From positions 2,701,501-2,765,500 of the forward strand of contig CP106741.1 of the NCBI GenBank assembly GCA_030323305.1: a stretch of DNA of 64,000 nt, written 5' to 3'. Shown here one piece after another: positions 22,585-31,716 of this stretch; position 1 is the first letter of the stretch, and every line of letters begins with the position of its first letter. The translations under genes were made by a program, and so were the position numbers. The stretch comes from Paenibacillus sp. CC-CFT747. Its GTDB lineage: Bacteria; Bacillota; Bacilli; Paenibacillales; NBRC-103111. The notes under the pieces are model-generated. The model saw nothing but the letters and a program-made list of their open reading frames with translations, was not told the origin of the DNA and did not search any database.

Positions 22585-24253
22585 ATGCCTGAGCCAATGG
22601 ATCGATTGGAAACGAGATGCCTAAGCTCCCTGGAGAAAGTATTTCCGGACGAAGAGCTCCAGGCCGGCTCCGTTACACGGGGGTCGATGCTGCGGGGAGA
22701 GGTGTACTCGTTCCAGGTGGCCTATCGGACGCAGCAGTTAAAAAGAAAATTTCGGTAAGCGCCGATTCCGCCTTACCGGGACGGATTACCCTGCGGTCCG
22801 TCGGATTAGCGCCGTCGGAGCTTCCCTGCCAACGCGGTCACGACGAGAATGTGCTCCGGACCACGCCCGGCCTGTACCCGGACCCGCTGTTGCCGATCGA
22901 TGCCCAGGAAGGGCTGACCGGCACCCACTATCAATGGCGGTCGGTCTGGGTAACGGTGGAGGTGGACGACGAGGCGGAGGCGGGTCTGTACCCCATCACG
23001 GTCCGTTTTGCGGACAAAACGGGGAGCCGCTCGCCAAGGAGTGCTTTGAGCTGCAGGTGGTGGACGCGGCGCTTCCCGATCAAACCCTGATTCATACCGA
23101 ATGGTTCCATTGCGATTGTCTGGCTCACTATTACGGGGTGGAGGTATTTAGCGAGGCGCATTGGCAGCTCATGGAACGGTATGTGGGGACGGCCGTCCGG
23201 CACGGCATCAACATGCTCCTAACGCCTCTATTTACCCCTCCGCTTGATACCCAGGAGGGAGGGGAGCGGTTAACCGTGCAGCTTGTGGATGTAAAGAAGG
23301 AAGGAGCGGCCTACCGGTTTAATTTCACCCGGCTTGGACGCTGGATTGAAATGGGGCAACGGGCGGGAATCCGCTATTTTGAATTCTCGCACTTGTTTAC
23401 CCAGTGGGGAGCCAAACACGCCCCGAAGATTATGGCGGAAGAGGAAGGGGAATACCGGCGTATTTTCGGGTGGGATACGGATGCGACGGGAGAAGCCTAC
23501 AAAAGCTTTCTCGGTCAATTTCTCCCTGAACTCGTCGCTTACCTTCGGGAGCAGAAGGTGGAGAAGCGGAGCTATTTTCATATCTCGGATGAACCGTTTC
23601 TGGAGCATATGCCCTGGTACCGGAGCGCTAGCGAGCTGATGCAGGCCCACTTAGGGGACTTTCCGATCATCGACGCCCTGACCAACTATGAGTATTACGA
23701 GCAGGGCCTGGTGAAACGGCCGATCCCGACTAACGATCACGTCGAGCTTTTCCTGGAACGCGGGGTTCCGGAGCTTTGGACTTATTATGCCTGTGTTCAA
23801 TACCGCAAGGTTTCCAACCGTTTCTTTAATATGCCGTCGGCGCGCAACCGCATAATCGGCATCCAGCTGTACAAATTCCAAATCGCCGGGTTCCTGCATT
23901 GGGGCTATAACTTTTGGAATTCGCAGTATTCGATAAGGCCGATCGACCCTTACCGCGTTACGGATGCGGGCCGCAGCTTTCCATCGGGGGATGCTTTCCT
24001 GGTTTACCCGGGCGGGGACGGCTTCCCCGTCGAGTCGATCCGGATGGAGGTCTTCTTCGAAGCCCTGCAGGATATGAGGGCCCTTCAACTGCTGGAAAGC
24101 TTGATTGGGCGGGAACAGGTGGTCGCCATGATCGATGAAGGGCTGGCGGAGCCGCTAACCTTCAGCCAGTACCCGAAGGATGCTGAGTGGCTGCTGACCT
24201 TCAGGGAGTCGGTCAACACGGCGATTCAGTCCCATCTTCTCCGGCAGGCATGA
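22585..24253 (+). CDS. DUF4091 (GH123-like) glycoside hydrolase (two frameshifts)
   Basis: ATG 22585 is preceded by AAAGGAGGTC; an upstream in-frame ATG at 22552 lacks a site. Restoring one A near 22745 and one G near 23025 gives 556 aa. The N-terminal ~170 residues are beta-rich. The rest is a TIM-barrel with YFEFSHLFTQWG, a YFHISDEP segment (the acidic pair D-E is a likely catalytic site) and GFLHWGYNFWN, typical of DUF4091 proteins related to family 123 hydrolases, which act on N-acetylhexosamine glycans by substrate assistance. No signal peptide, so it probably works on imported oligosaccharides. It lies between the secreted lyase and a galactosidase-like gene. Confidence 0.78.
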
Positions 24254-24347
24254 CAACGGCCCGGGATTCATTGGGGAAGGGGCCGGAAAATAGGAAGCGG
24301 CGAACGCGGCAGCGTTCGACACGGCAGAGAGGCACGGTGATTACCAT

Positions 24348-26216
24348 ATGCTAAAACAAGCTTTGCACCTGAACACGGCATCGGTGCGCGTAGTCCTATC
24401 CAATCAAACCCTGGAGGGCGGCACAGCGGAACGGACCAGCGACGGGACGGCGGTTTATCGCGCCGGTTCCCTTTCGCTTTCTTTGGAACCCGCCGGGGAT
24501 GCCGAGGTCTTGGCCGTTTCGATACACAATGAAGGGCTGCAGGAGGTGGGTTTGCGCCGGGTTCTTCTGGAGTGGCCGGCCTCCTTCTTCCCGTCCTCGC
24601 TGGATGCGCGCGACTATATCCAGCTCTATCATCCGCGGGATTTTATGAAGCTGTGCGGGATCCGTCCGGTGCATCGGCCGAATGACTGGTCCCGTCCGGC
24701 GGACGCCTCGGGGATGGTGAGCGTGCTCCGTCATCGGCAGACGGGGGAAAGTATCCTTTTGGGGGCGGTTCCGCCTTACGGAGACTGCTTTGTCGACCTT
24801 CCCATCCTGCATGAAGAGCCGCATCATGACGGGGCGTTCGGGTTCGGCTTTCATCTTCAGGCTCCCCGGACGGTTGGCCCTGGTCAGCGGGTAACGCTCG
24901 CCCACTTGATGGTGCTGCAGGGGGAACGGCATAGACCTGCTGAATCGGTATGCGGACGTCATCCGGACGCGCCTGAAGGATTTCAGCCCCCGCCCGGAAC
25001 GGATCACCGGCTGGAACACTTGGGATTATTACTCCGGGGCGGTCCGTGCGGAGGATGTCGCACTCAATGCGGCCAAAGCCCGGGAGCACTATGGAGACGC
25101 CTTGGCGTACATCGTGATAGACGAAGGCTACGAGCGCCAGTGGGGAATATGGGAAGCCGGCTGGAAATTCGAAGAGGGCCTGTCCGCCGTCTGCGATCAG
25201 ATTCGGTCCAGCGGGTACGAGCCCGGGATCTGGACGGCTCCCCTTATGGTGAATGTGTATACCCCTCTGTATAGGGAGCATCCCGATTGGTTCGCCGGAG
25301 ACGAGCAGGGGAACGTCTACCTGGAAGACACGGCGTACGGCGTCATGGCCCAGCTGGATATCACCCAACCGGAAGTCGAAACGCATATCCGCCAAACCTA
25401 CGAGCACCTGAGTTCCGCCGGATTTACTTACTTCAAATGCGACTTTGCCCAACTTCTTCTCGGCGCTTCCACCTTCTATCGAAACGACATGTCTCATGCG
25501 GGGATGATTCGCCGGCTGTTCGAGGTGATCCGGGAAACGATCGGAGCGGAAAGCTATCTGCTCGCTTGCGGCGCTCCCTATGAAGCCGTTATCGGTGTCG
25601 CGGACGCCCATCGGACGACGGGCGACATTCACAACTACTGGAGCCATATCCGCCAGAACATCCGCTCCATGTTCGGGCGAGGGTGGATGCAGGGATCGAT
25701 CGGGAACACGGACCCGGACACGGCCATCGTGAGGTGCAAGGAAACGACGGACGACAAGCAGCTCAACCGCCGCTCGAAGAGGAAACCGTGGAGTGCCGGA
25801 GCCAATTGGACATCGGGCCGAAAAATGAGCCTGACGGAGGCCAAAACCCTTCTCTTGGCTTGTTACGTAACCGGAGGAGACCTCATTCTTGGGGATGCTC
25901 TGATGAAGCTCAATCCGCTTGGGACCGAATTGCTCGCTTGTCTACTCGGGGCCCCGGTTCAGAGTGGCATGATCCCCCTCAATCTGTTCGAGCCCGACGG
26001 GGATGAAATGCCCATTGTCCTGACGGAGAGCGGGGGAGAAAATTACTCGTGCTGTTCAATCTCGGCGACGATTATCGAACGCAAACCATCCCTCAGGAAT
26101 GTACGGCAAAGCCGCACGTATGGAAGGAGTTCTGGTCCGGGCATGCTGTGCAGGCACCGGGTTCCAGAGCGGTCGAGCTGGCTCCGCGGAGCGCGCTTGC
26201 GTGGTGGTTGGTGTGA
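24348..26216 (+). CDS. Alpha-galactosidase-like glycoside hydrolase, GH27/GH36-type (two frameshifts)
   Basis: ATG 24348. An extra G at about 24924 and a missing G at about 26037 are compensated to give 622 aa ending with ALAWWLV at 26216. The N-terminal ~200 residues are a beta-sandwich. The barrel has GWNTWDYYSG, YIVIDEGYERQWG, GYEPGIWTAP and the nucleophile strand YFKCDF; DAHRTTGDIHNYW supplies a plausible R-x-x-x-D acid/base. This is the melibiase superfamily, cytosolic here because no signal peptide is seen. It likely trims side-chain galactose or related sugars from products of the neighbouring lyase. After the second frameshift the wrong frame runs straight into the transporter gene, so automated calls may fuse them. 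Confidence 0.75.
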
Positions 26217-26232
26217 GGGCCGGCGGCTCGTC

Positions 26233-27165
26233 ATGAAGGGTTATTTGGCTTTGCTTGGTGCGGTATCGATCTGGGCCGTGTCCTATATCGTTATGAAAAC
26301 GGCGACAACCGATTATCCCCAGCTGCTGTTCCAATTTTGGAGGTATGCAGCGGTGGCCGTGGTTTATTTCCTTTGCTTTTATCGTTCGGTTAAGGCGATA
26401 TCCGGCTCCATCTGGAAAAAGGGACTGCTCCGTCTTGGTTTGGCTAACTTTGTACTAGGCTTTTTCTCTATTTATGCCGTGCAATATACGACGCCAACGA
26501 GGGTAGTGGTGATTAACAGCCTGATCATCGGAATCGTTCCTCTGCTGCGCTGGATTCATGACCGGTGCAGGCTTGCCCGTGGTGAAATATGGTCAGTGGG
26601 CATCGCCCTAACCGCCATAGCGCTGCTAATCGGGCCTGAGGATCACGCCGTCCGGCTGGGGGACGGGCTGGCTTTCGCCGGCATGCTCGGCAGTGCTTAC
26701 TCGATCGTGTTGACGAGCCGGCTGCTTTCCCTCCATCGGGCGTCGGTCATTCAGGTTTCGTTCCTGGGCGTAGCCGGCTGTGCTGTATATTTCACGTTGG
26801 CGGCGATTGTCTATGCCTGCTTCACCCCCGGCGGGTTTGCCCTGCCGAGCCTGCTGTCTCAGCCGGGGACGGTCGCCGGCATCCTGTACATGATCCTATT
26901 CGTATCGGTGGCGGCGAATTTGCTGCAGGTTTTCGGCCAACGCCGGCTTCCTCCGGTTACGGTGTCGATCTTGTTCTGTCTGGAGCCTGCCCTGACGGCC
27001 GTGTTGGACTATCTCGTGCTTGGCCATGCCTTGTCCATTAGGGTGATGATCAGTGGTGTCCTGCTGATCACGGCGACGATTATTGCCGCCACATACAGTG
27101 GAAAAGAGGCGTGGAAGAGGAAAAAGTCGGAAAGCGGGGAATGGGCGTTGACGGATAGCCTTTGA
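26233..27165 (+). CDS. DMT-family (EamA) transporter
   Basis: ATG 26233 lies 16 bp after the stop of the glycosidase; the ribosome binding site is weak (GTGAGGG), so translational coupling is likely. The 310-aa product has about ten membrane segments in two EamA repeats (start GYLALLGAVSIWAVSYIVMK; second repeat near LGDGLAFAGMLGSAYSIV). The family exports or exchanges small metabolites across the cytoplasmic membrane. The substrate is unknown. Its place at the end of the glycan cluster may be functional or incidental. Confidence 0.8.
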   Translation: MKGYLALLGAVSIWAVSYIVMKTATTDYPQLLFQFWRYAAVAVVYFLCFYRSVKAISGSIWKKGLLRLGLANFVLGFFSIYAVQYTTPTRVVVINSLIIGIVPLLRWIHDRCRLARGEIWSVGIALTAIALLIGPEDHAVRLGDGLAFAGMLGSAYSIVLTSRLLSLHRASVIQVSFLGVAGCAVYFTLAAIVYACFTPGGFALPSLLSQPGTVAGILYMILFVSVAANLLQVFGQRRLPPVTVSILFCLEPALTAVLDYLVLGHALSIRVMISGVLLITATIIAATYSGKEAWKRKKSESGEWALTDSL

Positions 27166-27219
27166 TCAAAATCACAAATCTTGGAATGCGGGGATTAGGC
27201 TTTTGCAGGTGAAACAGCG

Positions 27220-27256
27220 AAGAACCCGAGGTATGGTAAAATACCCGGGTTCTTTA
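27220..27256. terminator. Bidirectional terminator between convergent genes
   Basis: AAGAACCCGAGGTAT (27220-27234) pairs with ATACCCGGGTTCTT (27241-27254) with one bulged A, with T/A tracts on the sides. It sits between the DMT gene and the ATP-grasp gene on the other strand. Confidence 0.75.
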
Positions 27257-27299
27257 TGCTTGTTTGCTGCCCGTCCCTTAGAAGAGATAGTTCAACGGG

Positions 27300-28055
27300 C
27301 TATCCATATTTGGCTTGAATGAATTTGGCACGCCGCAAAATCCGGTGGTACATGCTCTTATCCTTTAATGCACGAAAGGAGCGGAATGTCGGGGCTGTGT
27401 TGACTTCGATGATCCAGACGTGCCCCTTGTTGTCCACGGCGATGTCGATCCCTAGAGTCCGAAGTCCCGGGAACTCCCTGTCCAACGCCTTTGCTGCCAT
27501 AGCCGAAACCTGGTTGATTTCCCGAATCGTATCTTTCACTTTATCAGGGTCCCGTGGGTATAGAGCACCAAGTACGGTCTCCACCGTTTCCGGTCTGGCT
27601 CCTTGATGATAATTGGTAACGAACCTTCCGGGAGCGCCCACCCGTACCACTTTACCCGAAATCAGCCAGACCTTCTCCGGCTTCTGCATAAACACCCGAA
27701 TGTCGAGGAGCCGGTTTCGGTACTTGGCCAACTGCAGCCCCTGCTGGACGAGGTAGGCCCTTCTAGGAGAGAGCAGCGTTCTTAAAACAGGGAGCAGGGA
27801 TTTATGGTCGACCTCCCGGTGATGAAGGCCCCAGGAAACTTGGATGCGCTGGTTCTTCCGTTTCTTCACTCTCACGATCCCATTGCCTAGGCTCCCCACG
27901 TCCGGCTTTATAAACACGGCTGGATACCGGCTGATCATTCGGGCCAAAATCCCCGGACTCCAGGGAAGGGTTTCGGGCAGGTGGTGACGAAGCCGCGGGT
28001 CTTTTCGCATCGCCTTATCCTTTAACAGTTTCTCTTCGACATAACGCAACGGCAT
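27300..28055 (-). CDS. YheC/YheD-family spore-coat ATP-grasp protein
   Basis: The minus-strand ATG at 28055 follows GAGGTGATAG. The 251-aa product shows the ATP-grasp layout of the YheC/YheD endospore coat-associated family: VFIKPDVGSLGNGIV (nucleotide-binding strand and glycine loop), DIRVFMQK, and LGIDIAVDNKGHVWIIEVNT with the metal-binding E-x-N. Proteins of this family are found in spore formers; the reaction is thought to be an amide or peptide ligation but is not settled. A partial second copy occurs at 30267-30420. Confidence 0.82.
   Translation of the reverse strand: MPLRYVEEKLLKDKAMRKDPRLRHHLPETLPWSPGILARMISRYPAVFIKPDVGSLGNGIVRVKKRKNQRIQVSWGLHHREVDHKSLLPVLRTLLSPRRAYLVQQGLQLAKYRNRLLDIRVFMQKPEKVWLISGKVVRVGAPGRFVTNYHQGARPETVETVLGALYPRDPDKVKDTIREINQVSAMAAKALDREFPGLRTLGIDIAVDNKGHVWIIEVNTAPTFRSFRALKDKSMYHRILRRAKFIQAKYG
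27344..27483. repeat. Direct repeat unit 1a (matches 30267-30406)
   Basis: This 140-bp part of the ATP-grasp gene, encoding its C-terminal portion, is repeated in the same orientation at 30267-30406 with scattered substitutions (for example TCCTTTAATGC, GTGTTGACTTCGATGATCC and CCCGGGAACTCCC are shared). Confidence 0.85.
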
Positions 28056-28070
28056 CGGCCTATCACCTCG

Positions 28071-28162
28071 TTCATCGTGTACATTTCAAGATAGGATATG
28101 CCGCCGAAACCTGCTTGTCAGATACATCCGCCCCTGGGAAAAGAAAAACGCAGTTGGCCTCC
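28071..28162. repeat. Direct repeat unit 1b, upstream region of the ATP-grasp gene (matches 30407-30496)
   Basis: About 92 bp beginning TTCATCGTGTACATTTCAAG and ending CAGTTGGCCTCC recur at 30407-30496. In the second copy this unit directly abuts unit 1a, so about 590 bp between them were lost there. Confidence 0.85.
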
Positions 28163-28208
28163 GTGAGGACGCAACAATCCGAACTCCTGCAGGTAGAGTA
28201 ATTCTTCC

Positions 28209-29062
28209 CTATTCTGCGTCTGGCACAGGAGCGTCGTTGAAGTGGCCGCGAGGCTTTTTGCCACTCCAGCGGGGATCGACTGCTTCAAGCGACGATTGAT
28301 AGCGCGTGTCGACACTGAGCCGGTATTGGTTCGTCTTATTTTCCAACGAGCAGTGCATCAGGAACATGCCAAAGATCAGTACGTCGCCGGCCTTGAATTC
28401 CGTCGTGGCCCACTTGCCGCCATATTTGTTCGTGATGACGAGGGGGTCGTCCGTGTAAGCGCCGATGCCGTGGCGATCGGAATCCTTCGTGCCGTAGGAC
28501 TGCTTCAAATCTTCGAATCGGTGGGAGTTCAGGCAGATCGCCAGCCCGCCCATCTCGTAACGGATGTCGCCAAGAGGCGACCAGACCGTGTACAGGTTAT
28601 GCGTACCGCGGCCCATGTAGACGATGTCATAATGAGCGCCGGTGTAATCACCCTTGCCGATAGCCCGCAGCCATTTATATTGATAGGTCAGCGATTGCTC
28701 GCCGAGCAGCTGGTCAAAGAAGTGCATCACATGCCGTCCATTCAACACATCAAGCAGCTCGGGCAAGTCCTCGTTCGTTCCCCCGAAAAAAGCGTTTTGC
28801 TGCCATCTGCCATAAAGCCTTCCTCTAACAAGGTATCCCGTTCCAGCTTGCCCATCTTGTCCATTTTCCTCAGAACGGCAAGCCTTGCTTTCCTCACTTG
28901 CTCCCGGTCGTGGAACCCTCGCAGCAGCAGGTAACCGTCATCGGCGATTCGCTGTCTCAAAGCAGCCACGTCATGCATAATGTCGTTTGAATCCCGCAGT
29001 TCCTCTAAATGCGGCCCGCCGAGTTCCAACTCGCGATTTCCTACTTTCAGTAACATGGTCAT
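28209..29062 (-). CDS. Phytanoyl-CoA dioxygenase (PhyH) family protein (one frameshift)
   Basis: The minus-strand start is ATG 29062 with AAGGAGGGG upstream. One missing G in the coding strand near 28790 splits it; joined it is 284 aa. The Fe(II)-binding motif H-x-D is in GAHYDIVYM, and the distal histidine is in MHCSLENKTNQYRLSVDTR with the arginine expected to bind 2-oxoglutarate. The family hydroxylates small molecules using 2-oxoglutarate and oxygen; the substrate is unknown. It is transcribed divergently from an AraC regulator that probably controls it. Confidence 0.8.
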
Positions 29063-29182
29063 CCCCTCCTTGGTATCCTTGTTGTTTTATTGTAGTTCCC
29101 GAACCCTGCCGGATTCCATGGAACGCCGTTACAAAAACATGTATAATCGTACCGAATAACGAATGGAGGTTGACATTCGTCT

Positions 29183-29995
29183 ATGGTTTTTATGAATATT
29201 CCTTACGTGCTGGATGATCGTATGGAGGCATCCGATTTTCGTTTCAAGTCCATTTGGGAGGTTCAGGCAAATGACGCCTATCAAGTGGTCAATCCGAATG
29301 GCTTCGAGTTTCCCGGGATCTTCGTTACGTACGAGGGCACGGGTACGGTTGCGGTAGAGGACCGGGGGTATTCCCTTTGCACCGGTACCTATATGATCGT
29401 TCCGGCCGGCGTCCCCTGCTCCTATCGCTGCATCGGCGGAAATTGGAAATTTTATTTTATTCACTTTGATCCTCTGGCTCTGGTAATGGAGTTGGAACTG
29501 CCTGTTGGCGTGCCGTCAGCGACCGCCCAACTGTCGGACGCCGCTCGCTTGTGCAAACGAATGATAGACAGTTTAATCGTGCAGCCGCGTGGCTGCGGGA
29601 TCACCGTCCGACTGCATGCTCAAGAACTGCTTCTCCTCTTCGCCAGGGAAAGGGATGACAACAACCGGAACCGTTACCCCGAGCTCGACGACATTTTGTT
29701 CTGGATGCACCAAAATATCACGCAATCGCCCCCAATCGATGTGTTGGTTCGTCAAAGCGGGATGTCGCGTTCCGTCTTCTTTGCGCGCTTTCGTGCCCGA
29801 ACCGGCATGTCGCCGAACCGTTACATGCAGGGGCTGAAGCTCGATTCGGCCAAAGCCGCGTTGGAGACGACCCGCTTATCCGTCAAGGAGATCGCTGCCG
29901 CGTTACATTTTTACGATGAGTTCCACTTTTCCAAATTGTTCAAGCAAAGATACGGGGTCAGTCCCCGCACGTATCGGAGAAACTTGCTATATTGA
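29183..29995 (+). CDS. AraC-family transcriptional regulator with cupin sensor
   Basis: ATG 29183 follows GGAGG at 29165; an internal ATG at 29192 is an alternative. The 270-aa product has an N-terminal cupin-like fold (GFEFPGIFVTYEGTG; GTYMIVPAGVPCSYRC) that would bind a small effector, and a C-terminal double HTH (MSRSVFFARFRARTGMSPNRYM, then SVKEIAAALHFYDEFHFSKLF and RYGVSPRTYRR). It is divergent from the PhyH gene over a 120-bp shared promoter region and may also control the sugar transporter downstream. DNA-binding, cytosolic. Confidence 0.85.
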   Translation: MVFMNIPYVLDDRMEASDFRFKSIWEVQANDAYQVVNPNGFEFPGIFVTYEGTGTVAVEDRGYSLCTGTYMIVPAGVPCSYRCIGGNWKFYFIHFDPLALVMELELPVGVPSATAQLSDAARLCKRMIDSLIVQPRGCGITVRLHAQELLLLFARERDDNNRNRYPELDDILFWMHQNITQSPPIDVLVRQSGMSRSVFFARFRARTGMSPNRYMQGLKLDSAKAALETTRLSVKEIAAALHFYDEFHFSKLFKQRYGVSPRTYRRNLLY

Positions 29996-30042
29996 CAAGA
30001 ATGAATACGACCGAACCAGCGGAGGCACCCTTGGGTTTATAC

Positions 30043-30072
30043 ATAACGATATGTTATAACGATATGTTATAA
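30043..30072. repeat. Two tandem 13-bp repeats, possible operator
   Basis: ATAACGATATGTT occurs twice back to back at 30043-30055 and 30056-30068, followed by ATAA. Each unit is nearly palindromic. It lies just after the AraC gene and about 650 bases before the sugar transporter. Confidence 0.45.
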
Positions 30073-30266
30073 AGTGGAAAGCCGGGAAAGAGAACTGGCC
30101 AAGAAAAAGCAGGGAAAAGAGGCTAGAGAGGCGGAGCAGAGGAGAAGGGAAGAGGAACGAAAAGAAAAAGAAAGGCAAGAAGTAAATCCGTTAACCTTCC
30201 TTCACTGTGAGTTTGATAAATCCAAGCGAATAGAAATCAAAGGGTATTTGATTGCAACGAATAAGA

Positions 30267-30420
30267 GGTAGTACATCGTTTTGTCCTTTAATGCGCGAAA
30301 GGATTTGAATGTCAGGGCTGTGTTGACTTCGATGATCCAGACATGACCCTTGTTGTCGACAGCGATATCGATACCTAGAGTCCGGAGTCCCGGGAACTCC
30401 CGGTCCTTCATCGTGTACAT
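30267..30420 (-). pseudogene. Partial duplicate of the YheC/YheD gene
   Basis: The minus-strand frame encodes REFPGLRTLGIDIAVDNKG and HVWIIEVNTALTFKSFRAL, nearly identical to the C-terminal portion of the gene at 27300-28055, then diverges. Its 5' side is joined directly to the upstream region of that gene. Both the N-terminal ATP-grasp half and the true C-terminus are missing, so it is non-functional. Confidence 0.8.
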
Positions 30421-30496
30421 TTCAAGATAGGATATGCCGCAGGAACCTGCTTGTCAGATACATCCGCCCCTGGGAAAAAAACCGCAGTTGGCCTCC
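30407..30496. repeat. Direct repeat unit 1b, second copy
   Basis: Second copy of the 28071-28162 unit, about 90% identical by eye and ending at the same GTTGGCCTCC boundary. Together with unit 1a it flanks the PhyH/AraC pair. Confidence 0.8.
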
Positions 30497-30717
30497 AGAA
30501 CGCCCGGAACTTGCTTCCGTTAGCGTTCTCTTTTGCGTTTTCCGAGGCACCGTGCGGGTTTTCGGCGCTGGTGCAAGATAGATCAATCGGTGGAAACGCC
30601 GTGCAAAACAACGTGATTGCCGGAAATGGCGCCGGGGAATATAGTCGAACTTGCGAGAGGCGGGAACGCGGTACTCGCCATCCACAATATTCGCAAGACT
30701 CGATGAGGTGAGACGGA
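30497..30717. other. Leader region of the sugar transporter operon
   Basis: I see no convincing gene. A frame reads RSIGGNAVQNNVIAGNGAG and then, shifted, GGNAVLAIHNIRKTR before a stop, which may be a scrap of a repeat protein. CTTGCGA near 30650 and TTCGCAAG near 30692 form an inverted repeat. Confidence 0.3.
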
Positions 30718-31692
30718 ATGTCCGCGATGCAAAGAAGTGCGTTGCAAGAAAGCAGGCCGAGACTGGCCGCGAAGAAGCCGTCCGTTTGGCGCACGATCGG
30801 CAAACGATTTCTTCGCGATAAATTTCTATACCTGTTGGCGCTGCCGGGTATCTTGTATTTTCTTCTTTTCAAATATGTGCCCATGTACGGCGTGTTAATC
30901 GCGTTCCAGGATTACTCCCCTTACCTGGGGATGATGAAGAGCCCTTGGGTCGGCTTCGGCCACTTTGTCCGGTTTTTCTCGAATCCCGATTTTTTCCTTT
31001 TGTTCCGAAACACGATGGCGATCAATCTGTTGAACCTGATTTTCTTTTTCCCGATCCCGATCTTGTTGTCGCTCATGCTGAACGAGCTGCGAATCACGTT
31101 TATGATGCGAATCATTCAGTCGGTTATCTATTTGCCGCACTTCCTGTCGTGGGTCATCATCGCCGGCATCACGTTTTTGCTGCTTTCCAGCGGGGATGGG
31201 GCGATCAACAAGCTGTTGGTGGAGCTCGGCTTCGAGAAGATCAACTTTCTGACCAATCCGGATACATTTTGGGGGCTGCTGACGGCGCAATCGATCTGGA
31301 AGGATGCGGGCTGGGGCACAATTATTTTCCTGGCCGCCATCGCCGGGGTCGATCCGCAGCTGTACGAAGCCGCAAAAATAGACGGCGCGGGTAGAATCAA
31401 GCAGATGGTGCATGTGACGCTGCCGTCGATCCGCCACGTTATCGTCATCCTGCTCATCCTGCGCATCGGCCACATTATGGATGTCGGCTTCGAGCAGGTG
31501 TTCCTCATGATGAACAGCATCGTGTCCGACGTAGCGGATGTATTCGATACGTACGTGTACCGATTGGGCGTGCGGGAAGGCCAGTTCAGCTTCAGCACCG
31601 CTGTCGGGCTTTTTAAATCCATTGTCGGCTTGCTGCTGGTCATCGGCGCGAATAGGCTCGCGAAGAAGCTTGGCGAAGAAGGCGTCTACTAG
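30718..31692 (+). CDS. Sugar ABC transporter permease, LplB type
   Basis: ATG 30718 follows GAGGTGAG. The 324-aa product has a cytosolic N-terminus and six membrane segments. The LLALPGILYFLLFKYVPMYG start and the cytoplasmic EAAKIDGAGRIKQMVHVTLP loop, which contacts the ATPase, are typical of LplB-type permeases for complex oligosaccharides. With the next gene it forms the membrane channel. No ATPase gene is present, as is usual for these operons, which share a housekeeping MsmK-type ATPase. Confidence 0.9.
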   Translation: MSAMQRSALQESRPRLAAKKPSVWRTIGKRFLRDKFLYLLALPGILYFLLFKYVPMYGVLIAFQDYSPYLGMMKSPWVGFGHFVRFFSNPDFFLLFRNTMAINLLNLIFFFPIPILLSLMLNELRITFMMRIIQSVIYLPHFLSWVIIAGITFLLLSSGDGAINKLLVELGFEKINFLTNPDTFWGLLTAQSIWKDAGWGTIIFLAAIAGVDPQLYEAAKIDGAGRIKQMVHVTLPSIRHVIVILLILRIGHIMDVGFEQVFLMMNSIVSDVADVFDTYVYRLGVREGQFSFSTAVGLFKSIVGLLLVIGANRLAKKLGEEGVY

Positions 31693-31716
31693 AATGTTCT
31701 TAGATCGAGAGGGAGA

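Noticed and set aside
27319..27785. Plus-strand open frames across the ATP-grasp gene
   Set aside because: They are the complement of conserved ATP-grasp motifs and have no start signals.
30074..30271. A 65-residue lysine/glutamate-rich open frame after the AraC gene
   Set aside because: It has no ribosome binding site, is a purine-rich low-complexity run and its second half is antisense to the ATP-grasp remnant. It does not resemble a known protein.
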